Below are positions 35,652-46,300 of a stretch of DNA of 64,000 bases, in pieces; positions within the stretch are counted from its first letter, which is position 1, and the number at the start of each line of letters is the position of its first letter. A model generated the notes under the pieces. That model saw nothing but the letters and a program-made list of their open reading frames with translations, searched no databases and was not told where the DNA came from. Source of the DNA: Rhyacichthys aspro (taxonomy: Eukaryota > Chordata > Actinopteri > Gobiiformes > Rhyacichthyidae); contig CM072156.1 in assembly GCA_036850595.1 (NCBI GenBank), positions 17,845,483 through 17,909,482 of the forward strand, read 5' to 3'. The translations under genes and the position numbers were made by a program.

Positions 35652-38327
35652 ATGATCCACAGCCTGTTCCTCATTAATGCTTCGGGGGACATTTTCCTGG
35701 AGAAGCACTGGAAGAGCGTGGTCAGCCGCTCTGTGTGTGACTACTTCTTCGAGGCCCAAGAGCGAGCCACGGAGCCGGAGAATGTCCCACCTGTGATCCC
35801 CACGCCACACCACTACCTTATCAGTGTGCTCAGGCATCGCATCTACTTTGTAGCTGTCATACAAAGTGAGGTGCCACCGCTCTTTGTCATCGAGTTCCTG
35901 CACAGGGTTGTTGACACATTCCAGGTATTTTGCAAACAAAAAAGTTAACCTTAATAATTCATTATGTCTTGCATTTTTATTGCAAGACATACAGGTATTT
36001 GAAGCTATTATATACCAGTCGTGTTTTAAAGATTGGTCTGTAAAACCTTGTTCTCTGTGTTTGTTGTCAGGACTATTTTGGAGTTTGTACAGAGGCTGCT
36101 ATCAAAGACAATGTGGTTGTAGTCTACGAACTGCTTGAGGAAATGCTGGACAATGGCTTTCCATTGGCCACAGAGTCCAACATCCTCAAAGAGCTTATAA
36201 AGCCCCCCACCATTCTCCGGACTATGGTCAACACCATTACAGGCATAGTACACTTCTATATAATTGTAGTTTTGGTTTTAATATAATGGGGCAAATAACA
36301 TGCGTGCTTAAATACTCTGTTTATCACAATCATTGTTTAGTGACTGGTAAATAAATGCATCTGTGTCTGTGGTATGGCAACTTTATAATATGTTTAATAT
36401 GTAACTCTTTTGTAATTTCCAGGCAGCACCAATGTGGGTGAACAGCTCCCCACAGGTCAGCTGTCAGTCGTACCATGGCGACGCACTGGAGTGAAATATA
36501 CCAACAATGAGGCTTATTTTGATGTGGTGGAGGAGATTGATGCTATCATTGATAAATCAGGTATTGGACAGATTAAGTAATAATGAGAAAATATTTTATT
36601 TTAGTTAAGCCCTGGCTACAAATAATGTCACACTAATTGAGTGTATCTTTTTGTAACTTTCATCTCTTCTTGTCTTTCAGGCTCAACAATTACAGCTGAA
36701 ATTCAGGGGGTCATTGATGCCTGTGTGAAACTGACCGGCATGCCTGATCTCACTCTTTCATTTATGGTACTTGCCTATAGTAATATCTTATTTTGTTTTT
36801 TCTTTGTAATTTCTTTGAACAGCGTCTGTCGAAACAAAATAATAACCTTTTTCTTAGAAATTAAAAGTCTGTGTTAATCTCTAGGGTATAATTCATTTCT
36901 CTTTGTTGCCCTTTACAGAATCCCCGTTTGCTTGACGATGTGAGCTTCCACCCTTGTGTTCGGTTCAAACGTTGGGAGGCTGAGCGGATTCTCTCCTTTA
37001 TCCCTCCTGATGGAAATTTCCGGTTACTCTCGTACCATGTCAGCTCTCAGAAGTGAGTGATCAAATGAAAGCTCTGTTACAGTCGTTTGGGAAGGGTGTA
37101 ACATGCTTGTATGTTATCTGCTTCTTCTCCAGCCTGGTGGCCATCCCAGTCTACGTAAAACACAACATTACCTTTCGCGAGGGAAGCTCTCAGGGACGTT
37201 TTGATTTGACTTTGGGCCCCAAACAGACCATGGGTAAAGCTGTGGAGTCGGTTCTTGTCAGCAGCCAGCTCCCACGAGGTGTCCTCAATGTCAACCTCAA
37301 CCCCTCACAGGGAACATACACATTTGACCCAGTCACGAAGGTACTAAAAAACAGCAGAAGCATAACTACATGTTTGAGTAAACTTGTTGGAGAAGATGCA
37401 CAAACTAATCTAAACTAATAATCATTAAATTAGCAACAGCAATGCTTTTGTCATTCCTTTGAGTCTGTTTTTTGTGTGTTGAGCAGTTGCTGTCTTGGGA
37501 TGTTGGAAAGATCAACCCTCAAAAGCTCCCCAGTCTGAAGGGTAGCATGAGCCTGCAAGCGGGGGCCTCCAAACCAGATGAGAACCCCACATTTAATATT
37601 CAATTTAAGATCCAACAGATGGCCATCTCAGGTACCTGCTGACATTTATTTCCACGTACCTTTAATCAGTCATTACACTATCATTTAATTTTACATTTAA
37701 TAATTTGTTTTGGATTATTTTAACGAGTTTTATTGTGGCACTTTGCATAAATGGTGCATGTAATTAATGAGAATCAGTTTGGCCACAGAGTGCAGCAATA
37801 CAAACTACAGACATATAAGAACAAAAAAGTCTTTTATGGTTGCACTGCATTTCATGATAAAAAGAACCAGTTTCAAAAAATAACTTTATAGTTATGCAGC
37901 CATTTAAGTCACTGTTGTCAAACATTATAGCTTTTTAAATATAGACTGAGCAAAATCCAAACTTATGGCCTTTGCTCCATCACAGAGTCTGCAGGCCCTG
38001 CTCAGCTGAGAATCACCTGACAGTCACAGTGTGGGCGCAGTGTGAAATTCTGCCACTAGATGGTGCCAAAGACAATAGCACTATTTCACTAGATTTTACA
38101 GGCTTGTTGGATGATTTTTCTGTGATGTATTATGAGGTGTATGTGTAGGATAATAACTGTTAAAAGAACAAAAAACATCAAATATACCAGCCTTACATTT
38201 CCTGTGGTTTTATTTTTCTTAATCAGGGCTAAAGGTGAATCGTCTGGATATGTACGGTGAGAAGTACAAACCTTTCAAAGGCATCAAGTACATGACAAAG
38301 GCAGGCAAGTTCCAGGTCCGGACATAA
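35652..38327 (+). CDS. ap3m2: AP-3 adaptor complex mu subunit AP3M2 (mu3B)
   Basis: AP3M2 is the medium chain of the AP-3 vesicle coat, which recognises tyrosine-based sorting signals and carries cargo from endosomes to lysosome-related organelles; in mammals the mu3B form is mainly neuronal. Eight coding exons join in phase: 35652-35924, 36071-36242, 36423-36560, 36681-36766, 36919-37052, 37133-37340, 37487-37631 and 38227-38327. They give 418 residues, the same as human. The N-terminal longin-like domain (about 1-140) starts MIHSLFLINASGDIFLEKHW; the C-terminal mu-homology domain (about 175-418) ends GKFQVRT. Residues that separate AP3M2 from AP3M1 (NVPPVIPTPHHYL, STITAEIQGVIDACVKLTG, IKYMTKAGKF) support M2. 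The second intron needs a GC donor. The gene appears intact. Confidence 0.95.
37632..38226 (+). other. ap3m2: ap3m2 last intron
   Basis: This 595-bp AT-rich intron has a GTACCT donor and a TCTTAATCAG acceptor. I see no gene or recognisable repeat in it. Confidence 0.8.
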
Positions 38328-39605
38328 AGACTAGTGCTCTGTGACCGCTGGACCAAACCACCACAGGACCGAGGATGATGAAGGCGATGAAGGGGGAAGA
38401 GTGGAGTCGGCGGCATTCCCGTGGTTTATGCATTTTTAGGATTTACACTGGAGGCTCCATGTAGCAGAGTGGACCAACTGGCACGGAGAATGTAAATGAA
38501 CGGTCTGATATTCATTAAATACTGTATGTTGAAGCTTTGGTTTAATATGAAGTCTTCTCAACCAGCTTAATACTTGTCGCTTTACTTTACTTTTATTGAT
38601 AATAACCAAAACACAAACTGAAAATTGGATGTCAACTGGATTTTAATTAAGAGGAACTCGTCTGTCTTTCCAGTATTACATTGTCAGCAGTATGTTTGTC
38701 TTGCACGGGTGTGGCCATGACTTATGTACACTCCAAACCCTGGGACATCATTGTTCCTAGATAATTGTGAAAGCATGGTCTCTATAGTATGATCAGAAAG
38801 GACCTCTGCATAAAAATGAATGATTACCTCACAGTGTATGTACTATCTTCCCTCTGATCTTTTAAGAATGACTTTAATCTTGTGGTCTGCTGTTTTAATT
38901 TGGTGTCATTCCTGTTTGCTGTCTTTTTCGGGACTTTTTTCATTTTTCCATTTGTTTTCATTGAATTATTTTCACGTCTGTTCTCCTGCCTTTTGTTGTG
39001 ACTGGCTTTTATTAACACAATGGGACTACTTGATTATGTCAACAGCACTGAATTCAGCACAGGGACGTGAGAATGTGACACTAAAGCCGTCCTCCATTGT
39101 CAACTTTTGCATGTGCTCAAAGTGATATAATTGTAAAGATAGTTTATTTATAGTTTTTTTTTTTTGGTCATAATTTACTGTTCTTATTGCAGCTACTGAT
39201 TTATAGAAGAGGAGGCATTTTTATTTAACCCTGGTCCTTTTACATTTTCAGAAAATTTCATTGCATTTCCCAAACATGGAGCCAAAAAAACAGTTAGTAT
39301 ATTTTCATCACTATCATTGATGTGTAGAACCATGGCAACACAGAGGGAAAATTGAAGCGTGGGTGTAAACGTGATAGAACTCTGCTTAAATCTGTCCTGC
39401 GACACATTTGGGCCCCTTACATCTGGACCATTTGGACTAAAGAGCTGCTACAAACATGTTACTGATTCAAAAATATCAAAAGCTGTGCAATGGCCAGGCC
39501 GCACTCAAGAAATGAAGGTTGTTTACAGCATTATGTTTGTGTGTTTGTGGAACAGCCTCCAATGGAGAGTGATGATGATGTAAAAATAAAGATTTGATGT
39601 GTTAA
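38328..39605 (+). other. ap3m2: ap3m2 3' UTR
   Basis: Non-coding sequence follows the TAA stop. ATTAAA near 38514 could serve as a proximal polyadenylation signal, and AATAAA at 39585-39590 followed by a TG-rich stretch is the best distal one, giving a 3' UTR of about 1.25 kb. Open frames within it are short and show no domains. Confidence 0.5.
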
Positions 39606-39955
39606 ACCAATATGGATTTGAGTTGTAGGCACAAAAAAACGAACCAAAGAAAACAAATGTAAATCCTATATAAATGTTGAACATTGGTGTGTGGAAATCA
39701 AAAATGAAAATACCCAGATCCTCCCACCTGGGGGTGTTGTTTCCAAGCCACGAATAATAAAGGGACAAAGTTATAAGGACCAGAAGGTGCAGATCCATGT
39801 GGTCACAACATCTGGTTTAAATCCCATTCAAAGGATCTATTTAAAAGGGCAGTCTAACTACATCCAACTATGTGAGCTGAGAAAAAAGATACATGCAAAG
39901 GTGCTCGAGGCTTAAGTGTAGCTCAGAGTTGTTTTAAAATGTTCAGGGGCCATTC
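39606..39955. other. Short spacer between ap3m2 and tet3
   Basis: About 350 bases with no recognised gene. The small open frame at 39691-39915 has no recognisable domain and no supporting splice or promoter signals. Confidence 0.5.
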
Positions 39956-40331
39956 CTGACCAACTTCACACCCCTGCAGCGTCACGTCACGTGCTCTGCG
40001 TGGCCCCAGTTGGACGGACTCCACTCCATAATTTACTAATGCCTCAGACCCCTCCAAAAGATACTACCTTTTCCTCTCTCTGTCTGCCCCCCTCCCTCTC
40101 GTGTTCACCCCATCAGCCCAGGCCACACAGCAGTTTTAAATCATTCTAAGTCATTACAAGTTTCCCTCCAACTTCCTCCTCCGGGACGGGGTTTTTAAAG
40201 CCCCGCATTTCAGTTTTGTTTTTGTGATCTAAGAAAATTCACCTCTTCATTGTGCAGTGTATAAGATTTAGGAGGTAAAAGGAGCAAAAGTAAAGAGTTT
40301 TTTTTAAAGGGCCATCGTGTCATCGGGAGTG
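39955..40331 (+). promoter_or_regulatory. tet3: Probable upstream tet3 promoter and non-coding first exon
   Basis: A perfect E-box CACGTG is at 39988-39993, overlapped on its left by GTCACGTC. A TATA-like TTTTTAAAGC lies near 40193. The segment ends in a consensus donor, GGAGTG|GTAAGT, with the last exon base at 40331. It sits upstream of the CXXC exon on the same strand, so a tet3 first exon is the simplest reading. The start site is unknown and no tet3 coding sequence is present. Confidence 0.45.
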
Positions 40332-41637
40332 GTAAGTTGCCTTTTTATTGAAAGTATAATACATATACATCGGCACATGCACTTTTCTCTGTTTAAATTG
40401 GCTAACATTACTTATCTACTGAATTCTGCATGGGGAATTTGATGCTTTTGTGACTTTTTGAATGTACAAACCGGTAATAAGCGCATTTACAGTAATGAAC
40501 AACTCGCATCATGCGCATTAACAGGTAATTACCGTATTTCAATCTAGAGTGTGTATTGGCACACGGGAAAGTGCTGTTCTTGTCACCCAGCAGCAATTAG
40601 CCCACATCCCAACACTCACAGATAAACTCCTAATGGATGTTTTTTTTTTTGGTGCGTGTGTGTCAGCTCGTGTTGAAAGATAACACCCATTATCCTCATG
40701 TAAATCTAAGCAGGTCTGTTTATTTTATCTGATGAGAATTGGCACCCTGCTGTCTGGGACCCGGACTTCCCTGTAACTAATTGCACCAACTACAGTCAGT
40801 TGCGCACGGAGCTGGAGCACACTTGTTGAAACTTAACGCTGTGCCCTTGGACCGAGCCTGCCGTTAAAGCTAATGGTCCTGTGCGTAATTCCTATGCGTA
40901 ATTCCAAAATATGGGTTATCTGTTCAGTAACATATGCCTCATAGCCTACGACGTCTTAAGCTGTAATAAGTTGATCACCAAAAGTCACAGGACACTTTGT
41001 TTTCAATGTTAGCTGAACTTCTGCAGGCTATCATAGCTAACAAGTTGTAATGGAAGTTTGCTAAGACTTTTTAACGATGAAGCCAGTAGCTGACAACATG
41101 GCTCTCCATATGGTAAGGCTGCCAGGCACAAATTAAAGTATTATTATTCACTCAATTATCCTTATCTGTCAAACTATATGCCTTTTACATAAATATAATG
41201 GGCTATATGGTCCAATAGGTTTCGAATTTAATTAGGCAAGAGTAATGTTAGCCAACTTTGCTAATGGTAAAGCTATCAAACAAAAAGACAGAAGTCGATT
41301 TGTGTATTCGATTGTTCTTTTTGTAATGAATCCTCCATTATTTACTGTTTTTATATTATATATTATATTATAAAAACAAAGCAATATCTTCTTTTGTTTG
41401 GTTAGGTTTATTTGACCCTCCATAAACTCGCATGTAGCCCAAAGCTACTGATGCCACCAAAGAATTAGCTAGTAAGCCTTCATCAATTGATCCATTTCAC
41501 ATTTATTATATTTTTTGCAGTTAATTTTTATAACTTATCCATTATTATGAAGTCATTTATCACATTCGGACATAAAATATATATTTATGTAAATTTATAG
41601 TTATTCTTTTTTGAGCGTTAGACTGTGTTGCTTGAAA

Positions 41638-42003
41638 TAGGGCTGTGCAATTAATCGAATTTTCAATTTCAATTTCGGCTACCGACGATCACAAAACCTA
41701 TGTAATCAAGAAAAAACTATTATTTATTGCTTGTTTTTATTTATTACCTGTTACTTGTTTTTTAGGAGATTGTGGAAGTACATCACATTTTTGATCTTAT
41801 TTATCTTAATTATTATTAGTGTTTTTTAAAGTTATTTATTTATACGTTTTAATGTATTATTCATTTTATGGACAATTCACTGTTTTGTTTAATAAATCCA
41901 ACATACTTCCAATGTCAACGAGTAATCCTGTAAAATAATCCTGATTTCAATAATGACCAAAATAATTGTGATTATGATTTATTTCCATAATCGTGCAGCC
42001 CTA
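41638..42003. mobile_element. 366-bp hAT-superfamily MITE with 8-bp target duplication
   Basis: The element is bounded by the same 8 bases, GCTTGAAA, at 41630-41637 and 42004-42011. Its left end is TAGGGCTGTGCAATTAATCG and its right end, reverse-complemented, is TAGGGCTGCACGATTATG, giving terminal inverted repeats of about 16-18 bp with few mismatches. Eight-base target duplications and a TAGGGCTG start fit the hAT superfamily. The interior is AT-rich and non-coding, so it would depend on a transposase made elsewhere. The identical target copies suggest a fairly recent insertion or chance preservation. It lies in a tet3 5' intron. Confidence 0.88.
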
Positions 42004-42469
42004 GCTTGAAACACGTCCAACCACCACGTGCAGTGAAAGCAGGCAGAAGAAGGCTAGTTTGGTTTTCTTAGCACAATTCAGTTTAGTGACGGTTGACTGG
42101 AGCGTGTGACCACAAAACAAAGAGGAGCTGTCGCTGGCATCAACTTTTCTTCCCCCTCTCTTTTATTCAGGGCGACATAAGCCCCCCCATCCATCCATGT
42201 GGGGTCTGCCATTCTAACACAGTATCTTCTCAAGCGGCTCACGTAGGCGGCTTGGGCACAGCGCCAACGGGATGCTGAACTCTGACAGCTGTGTTTGAGA
42301 ACCAGACAGTAACCAGACGACCAATGGGGCTGTTTGGGTTGAGTGGTGGTGGTGGGGGGTACTAAATACATGACAAGAATATAAATATACAAATGAATAG
42401 TAAACAGAGGCGGTATCTGGTTACGTTGATACTCTTACCTTTAACTACATTGATTTGGTTTTCTTTCAG

Positions 42470-42522
42470 TAGTAACCAGCAAAGACAGGGACATGCTTGG
42501 TGGACATGCGTGGTCAGGAAAG
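42470..42522 (+). other. tet3: Probable tet3 5' exon containing an upstream ATG
   Basis: A 53-bp exon is predicted between a strong acceptor (GGTTTTCTTTCAG) and the donor AAAG|GTATAA. It holds an ATG at 42493 that stays open to the donor (ten codons) and continues in phase into the next predicted exon. It has no similarity to TET3 that I recognise. It is most likely 5' UTR with an upstream ORF. Confidence 0.5.
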
Positions 42523-42575
42523 GTATAAACTTTTATAACATTTACATTTAGCATTTTTGCTTCTTTCATTTCCAG

Positions 42576-42848
42576 ATATTGTCGACGTTGGGCACCCTCA
42601 GCCTTGATTTCCCAGGCCCTGTCCAGACCTGGGTGGACCTCCAGTCATCCCTCAGAGGAGCAGTAAAAAATGGACTCAGTGGTGGAAGTTACCTCCCAAA
42701 CTCTCCCGGGCTGCCCATTTCACCAAGAACACAAAATTTGTTTGCCGTCTGTCCTGGAAGACCTTTTTACGTTTTAAATCTAGCCTTATGTTAGTGGACA
42801 GTTTTAGTAACAAGACTCCGACTCCCTGCACTTTGGTTGTCACAGCAG
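42576..42848 (+). other. tet3: Probable tet3 5' exon carrying the rest of the upstream ORF
   Basis: A strong acceptor (CTTCTTTCATTTCCAG) ends at 42575 and a good donor, CAG|GTAAAT, starts at 42849. Joined to the preceding exon, the ATG at 42493 gives an 82-codon ORF ending at TAG 42792-42794. The predicted peptide is not recognisably part of TET3. A weaker donor at 42663 would instead bring this frame into phase with the CXXC exon if the acceptor ending at 42999 is used, so an N-terminal extension cannot be excluded. Confidence 0.45.
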
Positions 42849-43014
42849 GTAAATACAGAATCTTTATGAAGACCAAGACCCAACATTCCTTGCAAGTGCT
42901 GCAAAATCTTTACCCGCATATGGATAGGGGTTGGCATTTTTTTTACTTTTTGAACAAGAGTGTCACATTTTAATCTTTTTTAATCAAGAAAAAACATAGA
43001 TCCAAAGAGGAACA

Positions 43015-43377
43015 ATGCCCAGACCAAGGGCAGGGCCTGGTCCGCCTCAACAAGACATTTATGAATTCCCAATAGACGCAGAGGAGATACAGTCTGTCCA
43101 CACGCGTATGCCTTCTTTAGACAAGACTTCTCCTCTGAGCAAGTTTATTGAGAGTGAACACCAGCAAGCTGGCCTTTATTCTCTGCCCACCTTTGAGTCG
43201 TCTCTGGATGCCTCTGACATCCAGAAGAAAAGAAGAAAGAAATGTGGTGTTTGTGGCCCTTGTCTGCGCAAAGAGAACTGCGGCACCTGCGCAAACTGTC
43301 TCAATCGCAAGACAGGCAAGCAGATCTGCAAGCTGCGCAAATGTGAGGAGCTGAAGAAGAGGCGCAGTGATTGGGAG
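43015..43377 (+). CDS. tet3: tet3 CXXC-domain exon
   Basis: This exon encodes 121 residues from MPRPRAGPGPPQQDIYEFP. The CXXC zinc finger is at residues 71-115 (about 43225-43359), with its eight cysteines at C77, C80, C83, C89, C92, C95, C105 and C110. It ends KLRKCEELKKRRSDWE, then donor GAG|GTGAGT. CXXC domains of this type bind unmethylated or CpG-containing DNA. The segment DIYEFP resembles LYDFP near the human TET3 N-terminus. The acceptor is either AAG ending 42988 or TAG ending 42999. The ATG at 43015 is taken as the start because upstream frames do not resemble TET3. Confidence 0.9.
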
Positions 43378-46300
43378 GTGAGTTTAAATTGTATGGTGTT
43401 CTGCATTTAAGAAAGATTAAGTTCTTACTATTCACAATAGGTAAAGTATTCGCAGTAGTTTTCACTTGGATCACCACAGCATTTCCTATTCCACGTGCAA
43501 CTAATGTAAAAACAGCTGCTTCAAAGGTGGCTAGAAAACCACATGTTTTCAGATGAGGTGCAAATGGAAGGGTGAGGTGAAAATGGGCAAGAGTGTTTAG
43601 AAACAGTCACTCAAGTCAAATCAAGAAACTCCCCCACACCGTCTCATTGTTCATTAATTCTCGTACCATTTCAATAAATTAAGTTTCAATATCTAAATCT
43701 ATTTTGCAGAAGAGGTTAGGCTACACTTGAGAGAAGCTGTTACAACAGTATTTGCAGTAGGGAGTGAGATAAGTGAAATATATTCTAACTTTACTTAAAA
43801 CATGGTAAAACAACTGAAAAAGAACAAGATGACATTAAGAAACAACAGTAGAAAGGAGCAAAAACAACACCAAGTTTCAAGTTTCGGCACATTTGATTAG
43901 ACAGAAGGTTTAGGTAGAGATTTTCCCTGTGGGGAAATTGATTTGTAGCATTGTCACAAGGCATTGAATTCACAACTGATATGGATATCAGGAAAAATGT
44001 CATATCTATTTTCAGTATTGCAATAGAGTTATTTTTTTGGAATGTAACAAAGAAATAAGAAAATCAAGAGATGCAGACATCTATTATGTTTCTGGCCAAA
44101 GTCTTCATTCATTTAATTTTACTATATCAATTTTTATCTTACAGTCTTACATAGGTTTTAATGTTAGTCCAGACTTCTTCTTTGAAATGTCTAGAAAATC
44201 TGCTCTAAACTTTCCAGGCACTATTTCTTCTTTTGACATTCCTGGAGAATCACGTTCAGACGCGCTTCTCTTCAGGCTCAGAGAGAGATTCTTTGAAAGT
44301 GCCATATTTGTTTTATCGTTGGTAACCCTCTGTTTGGACCCAAAGGCACAGCTACAGTTTAGTAATATCAACTACCATCTTATTATCTCTGTGAATGAAT
44401 GCATCTTTCAAATGTGTAGACTTCACTCAAACATTCAGCTTAACATCGCTCTCTGTGCTTGTAAAGTCACACGGTGCAAGAACTAAGCATGAGGTGAAAC
44501 AATGGCTCTTTGCTGAAGCTAATCCATCTTAAAACACAAGTAGCATTAGCAGTTGTTTGTGCGAGAGCAGAAGATGCACAGGGGTGGGTTGGCTGCAGGT
44601 GTTACTAGGATGTGTGTAGTGTCCTTATATTGTTTTAGAGCACCGTTTCAGAGTGGACGGTGTGTTTGCAAGGCTGGGAGGCAGTGAGCACTACTAAACA
44701 GCAGCAGTAAAGAATTCTTGGAGTTGCCTGTGCTTTGTCCTTTGACCTCTCCAGCTTTGATTGTGAGCGGGGGTTAACCTTAGGCTATTTTGTGTGTGTG
44801 CGAGGTTACGGGTGCGAGTGTGTGTAAAAGGGAAAAAAAAGGGGGTGCGTGTTTTTAGAGCGCCCACTTGCGTGCATGTGTTTCTAGAACAGCGCACGTG
44901 CAGTGGTGTTTAAAAACGGGGGAAGGGTGGTAAAGTGAAGTCAGGGAGGTGCACGGGAAGATGCAGTAGGCGGTCAGCTCAAGCAGAATGAACAAGGACA
45001 GGCTACAATCCGTCATGGCAGACAGCGAAACAATACCACACACGTATCACTAAGACAGGTGGAAGCTGGAGTTATGTGTCTCAGTTTAAGCATTACAGCA
45101 TCCTTTAAATGTATTGGCAAGCCACAACTTACATTACTTCTGTCAACTCTGCCCATAAAGTCATATTATCATAAAAAGCAACTGTTATAACACTAGCTTT
45201 GTCATGTGATTAAGGCTTTTGACTTTTTTTTTTAACTTTAATTAAAGAGTGTTCAGATAAGAGAATTTGTTCCATGATTGACTAAAAAACACCTAAAATT
45301 TGATATTGACATTTTAACATAATCAATCACATTTATTGATACACTTTCATAAGGAAATACAGTATATCCCAGCTTGAATTTACAGTTTACAAGCTGTATT
45401 GTTCAATTGTTAGTGATATAAGATCATATTACTCAGCCTTAGTTTAGCAAAATATGCAAGTTACCTTAAAATGTATAACTCCTGAAGTTTGCATGCAGCA
45501 TGCAAAGTATTTATTTTATTAAGGATTCCTAAAAGATCAAACTGTGAGCCTGTCTTTGATTGGTTATTGCTTATTCACGTTGTAGCATTGTAGCTACTAT
45601 CCCAATGTTTACAATGCACTGAAATAGTTAGAATTAGTTTGGACCCAACACAATCAAGCAGCAACAGCTTTGACTGCCTTGTCATATGTCAGTTGAAAGG
45701 TTTAGAAATCAATGTCACAAAGAATGGTGTTTGACCACAAACAGAAAAAGTCCTCTCAGCAGCATCAGTCAAAGTGTGAGATAGCAACATGTGGGACTCA
45801 ACTGTCAGTTCTACAACTATTCGCCTCTTTGTTTTTGTAAAGAGCTGAAAAGTCACATTACATCAGTGAAAACAAAACCATGAATTAGATCTTCATGGGA
45901 CTCACACGTGGCCAGTGACAAATCTTTTGTCTTTGGGGGTAATAGCGGTTTACAGCCACCAGTTTTTACATCCTCTGACCCCAGACTGAACTCTTCTATT
46001 ATTGAACTCAGTCAATATCCACAGCAGCTGGTTCCAGTAGACGTGTGATGTATGAGATTTTTATACTGCTTTATATATCAGTTAGTGCTGTTTAGTATGA
46101 CCTCAAAGCAATACCAATCACACAGTTTATTTACATTGCCAGTCTGTAATGCAAATAGTCACATTAGGGTTTGCTTTATATGTAGTCATTATCTGGTTGT
46201 TTTTTTACTCCATTCACTTGCTCTTTAGATTAAGGCCATACACACATACCACTGTCATATATATTCATAATCAAATAACTATGGCAGCTACTCTCATTAA

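Noticed and set aside
44037..44486. 149-codon + strand frame (and its minus-strand shadow at 44147-44371) in the tet3 intron
   Set aside because: I considered a transposon-derived fragment, but no family motif could be recognised and no terminal repeats were found.
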